Made by a program: the position numbers and the translations under genes. Of a DNA stretch of 64,000 bases, positions 17,329 through 25,508 are shown in pieces (position 1 is the stretch's first letter; each line of letters starts with the position of its first letter). The notes beneath the pieces were generated by a model. That model was not told where the DNA came from. It did not search any database and was given only the letters and a program-made list of their open reading frames with translations. The stretch spans positions 1,518,884-1,582,883 of the forward strand of contig MOYA01000001.1 of the NCBI GenBank assembly GCA_001899315.1, in the 5' to 3' direction. Source of the stretch: Candidatus Obscuribacter phosphatis (GTDB taxonomy: Bacteria > Cyanobacteriota > Vampirovibrionia > Obscuribacterales > Obscuribacteraceae).

Positions 17329-19452
17329 ATGGCTTTCGAAGACCTGAATCAGGCCGCTAAAAAGAAAATCTGCACAAGCTGTAAACGAGAGTTTCCGGCA
17401 AATATCTCCGTTTGTCCTTACGACAAGAGTATGCTCATGTTCTTGCAAAAGGACGAATTGCTCGGAACCATCCTCAACGACCGATATAGGGTCATAGAGG
17501 AAGTCGGCAGAGGCGGCATGAGCGTTGTCTATCGTGGGCTCCACGAAATGATGGACAGAACAGTAGCCATCAAGATGCTCCAAGCCCAACATGTCACAGA
17601 CCAACTGAGCATCAAGCGATTCCAACAAGAGGCTCAGGCGGCCTCACACCTGCAACACCCACATGTGATAACCGTATACGACTGCGGCGTGGTGGCGACC
17701 GGCCAGCCATACATCGTTATGGACTTCCTTGAGGGCGACAGCCTCACTGATGTGATCAAGCGAGATAATCACATTCCATTTCAAAGAGCAGTTCCGATTT
17801 TTGCCCAGGCCTGCGATGCATTGGACCATGCCCACCAAAAAGGCGTTATTCACCGAGACCTTAAATCTAGCAACATAATGCTGGTCGAAGTTGAAGGGCG
17901 CAAAGACTTTGTCAAAGTAGTTGATTTTGGTATTGCCAAACTAACCAATGCCTCTGGCAAGATGCAGCAAAATCTTACCCAAACAGGTGAAATCTTCGGA
18001 AGCCCTATCTACATGAGTCCAGAGCAATGCTTGGGTCAGACTCTGGATAATCGTTCGGACATTTATTCTATGGGGGCGGTTCTTTATGAAGCCTTGACCG
18101 GCTTGCCGCCACTCATGGGAGACACTATATATGCCACCATGAAAATGCATGTGTCTGAAATGCCGGAAGGCTTTGCTCGGGCAAGACCAGATTTACGCAT
18201 TCCAGAGCAACTGGAACAAATAACCTTCAAAGCACTGGCCAAAAAGCCAGAGCAGCGCTTCCAAAGCATGCAGGAATTTCGAGACGCATTAGAGCAATGT
18301 ATGCGTACTCAGTTCGATACCGGCGCCATGCCTTCTTTGCTCAGCGCACCCCCGTCAATGGGTTTCTCGACAATCGCCCCAGGCTCATCGAAAGAACTGG
18401 AGGAATTTGATCTATCTGGCGGCCTATTCGGAGACGATCCGCCGGCGGCAAGTGAAAGAACAACTTTTCGGCGCACTGAAACAGGCACGGGTCATTTTTC
18501 CGGCTCCGAAGGTGGTGGCACCACTGGTCGTATTACTTCCCGCTCCACAAGACCCCCTTCTTCTCTTTCTGATACGTCGGCAAGGCGAACCACCGGTGTA
18601 AGGAAACCAATGACCACCGATAAAAAGGGGTCGAAGGGCAAGCCGTTCAAACTAACCAAACCAGATTGGCTTACCGCCAGAAACGCGGCAATTGGCGCTG
18701 TTATTCTTCTTATTCCCGCACTGATAACCGGCGTGGTCATGCTGCTCAATCAGATGGGTAACGACAACCCACTGCTGATTACCAAACACTACGAAGGCAC
18801 TCTCTTTTACTACGCTCCGCCTGAGCAAACAGACGATGGCAAAGAGTTTCCCGGTCTTTTCCTGTTTAAGACTCTGGGCAACAAGTCAAAAATGCTCAAA
18901 GTTGATCTCAGTAAGTTCGACATCACCAATTACATGGCTTCTGCTAATCAGGCTGATATTAGGGTGGGAGCAAGATGGGACCTTAAAGGTCCAATGGGTC
19001 CAAACAACTCCTTAGTTCTAGAAGGCGGCACCTATGTTCAGGATGCTTCCAATCAATACGAAAAAGCTAGAGAGTGCATTGATAGCTTCTTTACCTCGCT
19101 GAGGGACAATCAGAAGATTGAAGGTCTACTAAGAACGGCCTGGGACTTAACCTCGGAACGATTCCAGAAGGAAGACATGAACTTGGAGGATTTCGTCAAG
19201 AAATTCCAATCGGAGCCGAACTTCAAAGATAGCTTCAGAGAAAACTTTATGCCTCCTGGCTGTTTGATGATCAAAGAAGGTGGCAAGTCTAAAGTTGTCT
19301 TTCTCGTCAACGGCAATTACATAGCCAACAACGACTCTGCCGGTAATCCCGTCTATTACATGGTGGTCGTCGTACTCAAAGAAAACAACTGGTTAATTGA
19401 CAAGTTTGAGAACGTCACCCCCGAAATTTGGCAAAAGAGCTTGCCTAATTAG
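17329..19452 (+). CDS. Transmembrane Ser/Thr protein kinase with N-terminal zinc ribbon
   Basis: Hanks-type kinase of 707 residues. An N-terminal half zinc ribbon (Cys15, Cys18, Cys29, Asp32) precedes the kinase domain at about 42-315. Kinase motifs are the glycine loop GRGGMSVVY, VAIK, HRDLKSSN with catalytic Asp, DFGIAK and SPEQ. A linker rich in Ser/Thr/Gly (about 330-435) leads to one membrane helix (AAIGAVILLIPALITGVVML) and an extracytoplasmic domain of about 230 residues with no recognised fold. The second Ser in HRDLKSSN replaces the more common Pro. Expected topology is kinase inside, sensor outside. It is unrelated in its sensor part to the two kinases at 53-58 kb. Confidence 0.92.
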   Translation: MAFEDLNQAAKKKICTSCKREFPANISVCPYDKSMLMFLQKDELLGTILNDRYRVIEEVGRGGMSVVYRGLHEMMDRTVAIKMLQAQHVTDQLSIKRFQQEAQAASHLQHPHVITVYDCGVVATGQPYIVMDFLEGDSLTDVIKRDNHIPFQRAVPIFAQACDALDHAHQKGVIHRDLKSSNIMLVEVEGRKDFVKVVDFGIAKLTNASGKMQQNLTQTGEIFGSPIYMSPEQCLGQTLDNRSDIYSMGAVLYEALTGLPPLMGDTIYATMKMHVSEMPEGFARARPDLRIPEQLEQITFKALAKKPEQRFQSMQEFRDALEQCMRTQFDTGAMPSLLSAPPSMGFSTIAPGSSKELEEFDLSGGLFGDDPPAASERTTFRRTETGTGHFSGSEGGGTTGRITSRSTRPPSSLSDTSARRTTGVRKPMTTDKKGSKGKPFKLTKPDWLTARNAAIGAVILLIPALITGVVMLLNQMGNDNPLLITKHYEGTLFYYAPPEQTDDGKEFPGLFLFKTLGNKSKMLKVDLSKFDITNYMASANQADIRVGARWDLKGPMGPNNSLVLEGGTYVQDASNQYEKARECIDSFFTSLRDNQKIEGLLRTAWDLTSERFQKEDMNLEDFVKKFQSEPNFKDSFRENFMPPGCLMIKEGGKSKVVFLVNGNYIANNDSAGNPVYYMVVVVLKENNWLIDKFENVTPEIWQKSLPN

Positions 19453-19513
19453 GTGATCAATTGCTACAAGGAAAAAAATAGCCCTTTATTTCCTATTATC
19501 GTTGGGGCAATAC

Positions 19514-19519
19514 TATAAT
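19514..19519 (+). promoter_or_regulatory. Possible -10 box for the small membrane peptide gene
   Basis: A perfect TATAAT lies about 69 bases before the ATG at 19588. No good -35 match is visible at the right distance. Confidence 0.35.
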
Positions 19520-19587
19520 TAGTCTGATTTTCTCTCTGGCGTTCTAGGTCTTAGTTTAAATAGGTATCTCTCAAGAAGGAGTAAAGA

Positions 19588-19719
19588 ATGGATACTGGTT
19601 TCATATCGATGGCTATTGTCTTTGCTGGAATAGTAATTCTGCCTGTAATCATCATCAGGCTGGCAAAGTCGGTAAAGGCAGTCAAGGACAAAAAGGCAGC
19701 CTCCTCCGACAGCAAATAG
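19588..19719 (+). CDS. 43-residue single-pass membrane peptide
   Basis: A short frame beginning ATG GAT ACT with an ideal ribosome site (AAGGAG, 6 bases before ATG). The product has one hydrophobic helix (residues about 5-24, MAIVFAGIVILPVIIIRL) and a lysine-rich cytoplasmic tail ending KKAASSDSK. The positive tail predicts N-out/C-in topology. It stands alone between the kinase gene and tRNA-Asn, with a TATAAT upstream and a strong hairpin 33 bases downstream, as expected of an independent transcript. No family recognised; small regulators of membrane complexes often look like this. Confidence 0.65.
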   Translation: MDTGFISMAIVFAGIVILPVIIIRLAKSVKAVKDKKAASSDSK

Positions 19720-19751
19720 ACCTAATCTATAAAGATAAGGCATACAAAACA

Positions 19752-19781
19752 AAGAGAGAGGAGCCGCAACTCCTCTCTCTT
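19752..19781. terminator. Bidirectional terminator between the small peptide gene and tRNA-Asn
   Basis: A 12-bp stem rich in AG/CT with a 6-base loop. The plus-strand exit reads TAATTTAATT, and the minus-strand exit reads TTTGTTTTG, so it can end the peptide mRNA and the tRNA transcript. Confidence 0.8.
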
Positions 19782-19789
19782 AATTTAAT

Positions 19790-19864
<75 letters not shown>

Positions 19865-19939
19865 AAGTAAGCGTAGAAAAATAGTAGCACTCGCGAAGAG
19901 AATGCGTAAGGGTTGAGTTGCATTCTTTTACGTAACACA

Positions 19940-19959
19940 TTATTAAGCGCGCTTAATAA
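19940..19959. promoter_or_regulatory. 20-bp perfect palindrome, candidate operator
   Basis: TTATTAAGCGCGCTTAATAA is perfectly self-complementary with no spacer. It lies between the tRNA-Asn gene (minus) and the YbjN-like gene (plus), about 76 bases before each. Such a site fits a homodimeric regulator. No second copy was noticed in the window. Confidence 0.5.
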
Positions 19960-20027
19960 ATAAAGTAGAAGACTGTCTTCGGTATACTTGAAGAAGATTT
20001 TGATTGGACCAAGCAGGACAGAAGCAA

Positions 20028-20504
20028 ATGGGCATTTTTGGAGCAGAAAAAGTAAGTCAGGTCACGGCACAAGACGCCAAAGCCATGGTCGAGTCTTATT
20101 TTGAAAAGCGTGGTATGAAAGCCGCCGACTTTCAGTTGTCGGATGCAGGTGGTCTTGGCTGGTGGCTCATGGAAGGCAGCGCCAAGGTCTATATCTTGGT
20201 GCAGGAAGGTCCAAAAGACGTCCGCGGTAGGTCTTCTTCGCTCATTAGAATCACGTCGCCTCTGGTGCATGTTCCTGAATCCAACAAGGAACTCTTCTAT
20301 CGGCGACTTTTGGACCTCAACGCCAACCTTTCGCTATGCGCCCTTTCTACTCATGAAGACGTTGTTCTCGTTGTCGCCCAGCGACCGACTGCCAATCTAG
20401 ACCAAGAAGAGCTTGACGACTTGGTTTGGCATGTTGCATATGTAGCAGACCTTCTCGATAACAAGTTAGCTGAAGAATATGGCTGTCGGCTCTATAAAGG
20501 CTAG
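20028..20504 (+). CDS. YbjN/type III chaperone-fold-like protein
   Basis: A 158-residue soluble protein. The frame reaches a TTG at 20004, but the ATG at 20028 with AGGA upstream is the better start. The pattern resembles the YbjN/DUF1821 group that shares the CesT-like secretion chaperone fold: an N-terminal helix (DAKAMVESYFEKRG), strands LGWWLMEGSAKVYILVQ and LIRITSPLVHVPE, then LYRRLLDLNAN-like and a C-terminal helix. Assignment is by pattern only. Its stop lies inside an alternative small frame that starts at 20479. The CysQ-like gene follows. Confidence 0.6.
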   Translation: MGIFGAEKVSQVTAQDAKAMVESYFEKRGMKAADFQLSDAGGLGWWLMEGSAKVYILVQEGPKDVRGRSSSLIRITSPLVHVPESNKELFYRRLLDLNANLSLCALSTHEDVVLVVAQRPTANLDQEELDDLVWHVAYVADLLDNKLAEEYGCRLYKG

Positions 20505-20589
20505 TCCCAAGAACGCCGCAGATAAGGCCGCAGATACGAAGGAAGCAGAATTATCGCCAGCAACGGGCCACTTAGCCGACAAGACATAG
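20479..20589 (+). CDS. Possible 36-residue ORF overlapping the YbjN-like end
   Basis: ATG GCT GTC to TAG encodes a short Ala/Lys-rich peptide (MAVGSIKASPKNAADKAADT and on). It starts inside the YbjN-like gene in another frame and stops 5 bases before the GTG start used for the CysQ-like gene. It has no strong ribosome site of its own. It may be a coupling ORF, or the true N-terminus of the CysQ-like protein separated by a single-base frame change. Confidence 0.25.
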   Translation: MAVGSIKASPKNAADKAADTKEAELSPATGHLADKT

Positions 20590-20594
20590 ACTAC

Positions 20595-21416
20595 GTGCTT
20601 GAACTTATGAAAGACGCCGGTAGAATGGCACTTTCTATGCGTTCCAATTTGCAAGTAAGCCAGAAGACTAGCCCAGAAGACCAAGTATCCAACGCCGACT
20701 TGGCGATCTCTGCCTTAATCAAGAATAGGCTTATTGAGCGCTTTAGAGAAGATCTGGTTATCTCAGAAGAAGATGCGAACCATCAAGTTGCTATTGAGTC
20801 TTTCAAAAGGTTTTGGTTGATAGACCCTATAGATGGCACCCAGAACTACATAATGGACCACGATGATTATTGCGTTATGGTTGGTCTTTTGGCACGCACA
20901 GACGCTAGGCCGGCACCGGTGCCAATTTACGGTTTCGTTCTCGCTCCCCAAACGGCAAGACTCTACCACGGTGGTGTAGATTGCGGCGCCTATCGCATAG
21001 ACCTAAACGACGAAAGCAAAGAACACAAGGAGCTGCGCGTTGATGGCTCTCTAATTTCTGATAGCAAGGCCCGTGTCTTGATGGGCACCCGAGACAGGAG
21101 AGCGCATCCCTGGGTTCAATCTGTTCAGCAGCTACAGCTAATCAAGACAGGAAGCATTGGACTGAAAGTGGCAAGAATATTAGAAGGGGAAGCTGACCTC
21201 TTCATTCATCTTTCAGGCAAGCTCAAGACCTGGGATACAGCAGGACCGGCCGCCATCGCGCTAGGAGCTGGTTTAGATGTGGGTTGCCTTGATAGCGATA
21301 GCCTGGAATTTCCTTTGCCTGCTACACTGCAAGAATGCTCAGTGATCATGGGCAAGCCTGGAGCACTGAACTGGTGCCGAAAACATCTCTCAAGGGAAGC
21401 AATAAAAGATGACTGA
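20595..21416 (+). CDS. Inositol monophosphatase/CysQ-family phosphatase
   Basis: Mg-dependent, Li-sensitive phosphatase family of 273 residues. Metal motifs are EE (58-59), DPIDGTQNY (78-86) and the C-terminal WDTAGPAAI. LIKTGSIGLKVARILEGEADLFIH is typical of the 3'(2'),5'-bisphosphate nucleotidase (CysQ) branch, which removes PAP from sulfur and CoA metabolism. The start is uncertain: GTG 20595 has no ribosome site, and the same frame is open and protein-like upstream to 20526 (LSRQDIDY just before the GTG) but has no ATG, GTG or TTG there. Its TGA overlaps the RNase D start by 8 bases. Confidence 0.85.
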   Translation: MLELMKDAGRMALSMRSNLQVSQKTSPEDQVSNADLAISALIKNRLIERFREDLVISEEDANHQVAIESFKRFWLIDPIDGTQNYIMDHDDYCVMVGLLARTDARPAPVPIYGFVLAPQTARLYHGGVDCGAYRIDLNDESKEHKELRVDGSLISDSKARVLMGTRDRRAHPWVQSVQQLQLIKTGSIGLKVARILEGEADLFIHLSGKLKTWDTAGPAAIALGAGLDVGCLDSDSLEFPLPATLQECSVIMGKPGALNWCRKHLSREAIKDD

Positions 21417-22620
21417 CAAGGTACACTCCCAGTCCAGCGGCAAGCTTATCGACAATGCCGCAGACCTTAAGGAGATGCTGGGTAGCATTGAGAGATCTTC
21501 TATCTTCGGTATAGACCTTGAGTTTATTCCAGAAAGAAGCTACTACCCACTTATTTGCTTAATTCAAGTAGCCGTAGACAAGAAGGTCTATCTGGTTGAT
21601 CCGATTGAGTTGGATAACGGTCACTTGAATGAACTTTGGCAATATGTGGCTGATGCCAGCAAGATCAAGGTGCTCCACGCAGGCTCGCAAGACCTGGCGA
21701 TAATCAATCAGAAATCATCGCTAATTCCTCGCAATATCTTTGATACCCAGCTTGCTGCTGGTTTTGTAGGGCTAGGATATCCAGCCGGATATGGCAAGCT
21801 TTTGAATAGCATTTTCGATTTAAGTCTCTCCAAAACTGAATCATTCACTGATTGGTCTCTTAGACCGCTCACCCCATCTCAAATTGACTATGCCATTGAT
21901 GATGCTCTTCACCTCATCGATCTGTACCAGAATTTGCGCAATCGCCTTGAAAAAAGAGAACGCTTGGATTGGGTTTTGGAAGAATGCAAGCAATACGAAG
22001 ACCCTTCCTACTATGAAAAGGAGTCTGGTCGAGAATTCATGAAGGTGAAAGGCGCCCAAAGCCTTACCAGAAGAAAACTAGCAGTCTTGCAATCCATCTG
22101 TCTATGGAGAGACCAAGAAGCCAGAAGAATTGACAAACCACCAAGATTTGTCCTCTCTGACAACATCATTTTGGAATTAGCGAAAAAACCACCCCAAAGT
22201 CAGTCGGATATTGGCAGAATCAGAGGAATTAAGGAAGGGCAACTGGCCGGCTACAGCAAAAATATCTTGAAAGTCGTGTCTGAAGCCCTGGCTATGAAAG
22301 AATCAGAATGCCCCCAATGGCCATCCGGAAAGGTCCCATCCAAGGCGGATGTCTTGATTGCCGACGTACTCTACACTGTCCTCAAGGTGAGATCTCAAGA
22401 AATAGAAATCGCGCCGGAGCTGATTGCCACAAGAGACGAATTACAGCGCTTTGTGCGAGCTGTGAAGGGGGCTCAAGAAGCAGATAGTGAACCACTTCAA
22501 CTTCTTGAAGGCTGGCGCTATAGATTGGCGGGCACTGAGTTGGAGCGCATCATAGGCGGTGCACCACTCACCATCAAGATAAATTCGAGCAGCCAAGATC
22601 CCATCTCTATTAATCTTTGA
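21409..22620 (+). CDS. rnd: Ribonuclease D
   Basis: A 3'-5' exoribonuclease for tRNA 3' maturation, 403 residues. The DEDDy exonuclease domain shows DLE at 36-38, HAGSQDLAIIN with the second Asp, FDTQLAA, and DYAIDDALHLIDLY in place of the usual YA..D motif. An HRDC-type domain follows (LAVLQSICLWRDQEARRIDKPPRFVLSD and LAKKPPQSQSDIGRIRGI). The ATG overlaps the phosphatase stop by 8 bases (ATGACTGA), so translation is coupled. The C-terminal 60 residues resemble a second HRDC-like region. Confidence 0.92.
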   Translation: MTDKVHSQSSGKLIDNAADLKEMLGSIERSSIFGIDLEFIPERSYYPLICLIQVAVDKKVYLVDPIELDNGHLNELWQYVADASKIKVLHAGSQDLAIINQKSSLIPRNIFDTQLAAGFVGLGYPAGYGKLLNSIFDLSLSKTESFTDWSLRPLTPSQIDYAIDDALHLIDLYQNLRNRLEKRERLDWVLEECKQYEDPSYYEKESGREFMKVKGAQSLTRRKLAVLQSICLWRDQEARRIDKPPRFVLSDNIILELAKKPPQSQSDIGRIRGIKEGQLAGYSKNILKVVSEALAMKESECPQWPSGKVPSKADVLIADVLYTVLKVRSQEIEIAPELIATRDELQRFVRAVKGAQEADSEPLQLLEGWRYRLAGTELERIIGGAPLTIKINSSSQDPISINL

Positions 22621-22746
22621 AGTTTGAGCGCCCATTACACAACTACACGTTGACGAAGCACTTGAGAAACCGTTAACCTCAGTCTAGTAGAATCTATTAA
22701 AACTAGATTAGTGGCAGAGTTTGCGCTCTTTCGATGAGGTGATGAT

Positions 22747-24711
22747 ATGACATCCGTTAAGGAACCTGAGTCGGCAGATAATCTCAAAAATGGCTCTCAA
22801 GGAAAAAACGGCACCAACGGCACAAACGGTGCCAACGCTTCCAGCTTCGCCGAGACCGCCATGCAGTTGGCTGGCAAGTCTGAAGAAGAAGCCAAGCGCA
22901 CAGGCGCAGTCGATAGGGCCGACGACCAGGTAGAGGCACTCTTTGCTGAGCAATACAAAACATCCAACAGTCCGGTCCATAAAGCTGTCTGGGACGCGAA
23001 GGTGCCACTAGAACTGTTTTGTCCTCCCAAAATGCCAGAGGGCTCTTTGAGCCTACCCTCGATGCAGAAATCGCTGGAATTGCTGCGCAAGCACAAAAAA
23101 GCCGGCACAATGCTCGACGAGAAAGGCAAGATCAGCAAGCAAGTGTTTAACGAACTGGCGCAGGCCGGTTATTGGGGTATGCTCATTGAGGATAAATACG
23201 GTGGGCAAGGTGCCACTGTACGTCAGTTTATGACCTTCCTCAGCCAGGTTGCCTCTATCGAGCCCACGGCTGCCGGTCTAGCATCTGTGCATGGCTGCAT
23301 AGGTGCTGTTGACCCAGTAAGAACCTTTGGAACGGATGAACAAAGGAAGAGAATTTTGCCGAAGCTGGCTAGCGGGGAAGCCCTTTCGGGCTTTGCCCTC
23401 ACTGAACCTGGCGCCGGCTCTGACCTGACTGCCCTGAAGACCAAAGCAGAACTGTCTGGAGACCACTATGTGGTTAACGGAGAGAAGCTCTTCATCACTA
23501 ATGCCGTACCCGGGCGAACAGTTGGTTTAGTTTGCCTTATTGACGGCAAGCCCTCTGCCTTGATAGCCGAATTGCCCGAGAAGGAAGATGAGCACTTCCA
23601 AGTAGTGCCATACTCGCTGCACGCGCTTAAGCATGCTTTCAACAACGGTCTAAAGTTTAAAGACTTCAAAGTGCCAAAAGAGAACTTGCTTGTCCCTACT
23701 GCCGGCGATGGTCTCACAGTCGCCTACCACGGTCTCAACATGGGTCGCCTTGCTCTGTGCGCCACAGCCGCCGGCGTGATGCGCATCATGCTCGCCAATA
23801 TGCTTCCCTGGGCTAAGTTTAGACAGACCTATGGTCAGGCAATTGAAACCAGAGAGCTGGTCAAGAGAAGAATAGCCAGAGCCGCCGCCTTGATTGTCGG
23901 CGCAGACGCCCTTGTGGCCTGGGGCTCCTGGCTGCTCGACCAGGGCTATAGGGGGGAATTGGAATGCATAATTGCGAAGATATTCGGCTCTGAAGCTGAG
24001 AAAGAATGTGCCATTGAACTCTTCATGAAGACACATGGAGGAAGGTCTTTCTTGAGCGGGCACCTGCTTGGCGACAACATTCATGACTTCCTTGCCCCCT
24101 GCATCTACGAAGGAGAAGGCGAGATGCTCGGCATGGCCTTCTTCAAGTCGCTGGCAAAGCAGCATGGAGTCTCCTACTTCGAGCCCATAGGTAAGAAGGT
24201 AGCAGCATCAGGAATCAAGATTTTCAACCCATTCAATCCGGGTCATGCTTTTGCGCTCAGAAACGAGTTGATTCCATATTCGATGTGGTGGGTCGGCAAG
24301 CAGTTAGAAGGTGTTGACCAACATGAAGTGCCAGGTATGGACGAGGGTCTGAAATCTCACGTTGACTATGCCTTAGAGTTTCTTTCTGAGTCACCGCTCG
24401 AACTTTCGCAAAATATGGTCAAGCACCAGCTCAAACTAGCCGATAGACAATGCCGAATTGCCGAAATGAGCGCACGCATCCAAGATGCTGTCATTATCTT
24501 GGTGACAAGCCTTTATGCGCATTCAGAAGGCAATCCGACCCTTATCGCCGCTGCAGATATTCTCTGTCAAGATTTGAGGCGCAAACTAACTGGAGAAAGA
24601 CCCTCAGACAGCTATTTCAAAGCGGTGAGCAAGCTAGCCGACCAAGTAATTGAAGGAAAATTCCCTGGTCTGAGTGATGTAGAAGCTTCTGAGATTCTCT
24701 TCAAATATTAG
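22747..24711 (+). CDS. Acyl-CoA dehydrogenase, long form
   Basis: FAD-dependent dehydrogenase making trans-2-enoyl-CoA in fatty acid oxidation. At 654 residues it is longer than the classical 380-400, like the long ACAD9/VLCAD-type or FadE forms with a C-terminal extension. Motifs: YGGQGATVRQFM, FALTEPGAGSDLTALKT, VVNGEKLFITNA, FRQTYGQAIETRELVKRRIA and CIYEGEGEMLG with the catalytic Glu region. The first 85 residues are unusual, with a low-complexity NG-rich stretch (NGSQGKNGTNGTNGAN) at 15-30 before a helical part. GAGGTGA precedes the ATG. Electron acceptor genes (ETF) are not nearby. It ends 8 bases from the convergent exonuclease gene. Confidence 0.92.
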   Translation: MTSVKEPESADNLKNGSQGKNGTNGTNGANASSFAETAMQLAGKSEEEAKRTGAVDRADDQVEALFAEQYKTSNSPVHKAVWDAKVPLELFCPPKMPEGSLSLPSMQKSLELLRKHKKAGTMLDEKGKISKQVFNELAQAGYWGMLIEDKYGGQGATVRQFMTFLSQVASIEPTAAGLASVHGCIGAVDPVRTFGTDEQRKRILPKLASGEALSGFALTEPGAGSDLTALKTKAELSGDHYVVNGEKLFITNAVPGRTVGLVCLIDGKPSALIAELPEKEDEHFQVVPYSLHALKHAFNNGLKFKDFKVPKENLLVPTAGDGLTVAYHGLNMGRLALCATAAGVMRIMLANMLPWAKFRQTYGQAIETRELVKRRIARAAALIVGADALVAWGSWLLDQGYRGELECIIAKIFGSEAEKECAIELFMKTHGGRSFLSGHLLGDNIHDFLAPCIYEGEGEMLGMAFFKSLAKQHGVSYFEPIGKKVAASGIKIFNPFNPGHAFALRNELIPYSMWWVGKQLEGVDQHEVPGMDEGLKSHVDYALEFLSESPLELSQNMVKHQLKLADRQCRIAEMSARIQDAVIILVTSLYAHSEGNPTLIAAADILCQDLRRKLTGERPSDSYFKAVSKLADQVIEGKFPGLSDVEASEILFKY

Positions 24712-24719
24712 AGTCAGAG

Positions 24720-25508
24720 CTAAAGGTCTAATTCAATAACTACAGGTGCGTGATCTGAAGGCTTCTCGAGTTTTCGAGGAGCCTTCTCTATCCAGACCTT
24801 TTTTACTAGGGGCATTAGTGGTCGAGAAACCAAAATATGATCTATACGCAATCCGTGATTGCGACGAAAAGCCATTTGTCTGTAGTCCCACCAAGAGAAA
24901 AGACCGGCTTCCGGATTTAAAGCTCTGAAGCTATCGACAAGATTCAAGTCCAATAGCCTGCTAAAGCATTCCCTTTCGGGCTGTGAAACCAAGACTTGGT
25001 CCTTCCAAAGCTCGGGATCATGCACATCAAGATCGGTAGGGGCGATATTAAAGTCACCCATAATTATCAAGCGAGCATCGCGCCTATAGCTAGTCTCTAC
25101 AAAGCTCAACAAGGCTTCAAACCACTTCAACTTATACTCGTATTTTTCTGAACCTACAGCCGAACCATTCGGCACGTACAAATTCAATATATTAAGATCG
25201 CAGTCAGGAAGATGAACTGCGATTAGTCTACTTTGTTGTGGGTCCGGCGCTCCGGGTAACACATCAGCGAAGAGTTCGCAACTCTGCTCAGAGTTGTTTC
25301 TGCTTAAGAGAGCCACACCGTTATATGTTTTCTCGCCTTTCACATGGCTGCTGTAGCCAATTTCACTAAGTTGACTGTAAGGAAATTTATCATCTGTACA
25401 TTTCAATTCTTGCAAACCAAGATGATCCACTTTCCACTGCTCTAAGAAGGAAAGCAGGTGGGGTAGCCTTACAGATATAGAGTTGACATTCCAACTGGCG
25501 ATGAGCAT
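24720..25508 (-). CDS. xth: Exodeoxyribonuclease III
   Basis: AP endonuclease/3' exonuclease of base excision repair, 262 residues. Motifs are SWNVNSISVRLPHL, LQELKCTDDKFP with the metal Glu, IMGDFNIAPTDLDVHDP, SWWDYRQMAFRRNHGLRIDHIL and the terminal SDHAPVVIE with catalytic Asp-His. The length and motif order are those of XthA. It is the only gene on this strand here and reads towards the acyl-CoA dehydrogenase. Confidence 0.95.
   Translation of the reverse strand: MLIASWNVNSISVRLPHLLSFLEQWKVDHLGLQELKCTDDKFPYSQLSEIGYSSHVKGEKTYNGVALLSRNNSEQSCELFADVLPGAPDPQQSRLIAVHLPDCDLNILNLYVPNGSAVGSEKYEYKLKWFEALLSFVETSYRRDARLIIMGDFNIAPTDLDVHDPELWKDQVLVSQPERECFSRLLDLNLVDSFRALNPEAGLFSWWDYRQMAFRRNHGLRIDHILVSRPLMPLVKKVWIEKAPRKLEKPSDHAPVVIELDL

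Noticed and set aside
20555-20580. Programmed -1 frameshift into the CysQ-like gene
   Set aside because: The sequence GGGCCAC does not form a proper slippery heptamer, and no downstream structure was evident; left as an unresolved start instead.
22797-23138. 113-residue minus-strand ORF within the acyl-CoA dehydrogenase
   Set aside because: Mirrors the codon pattern of the real gene and has no family features.
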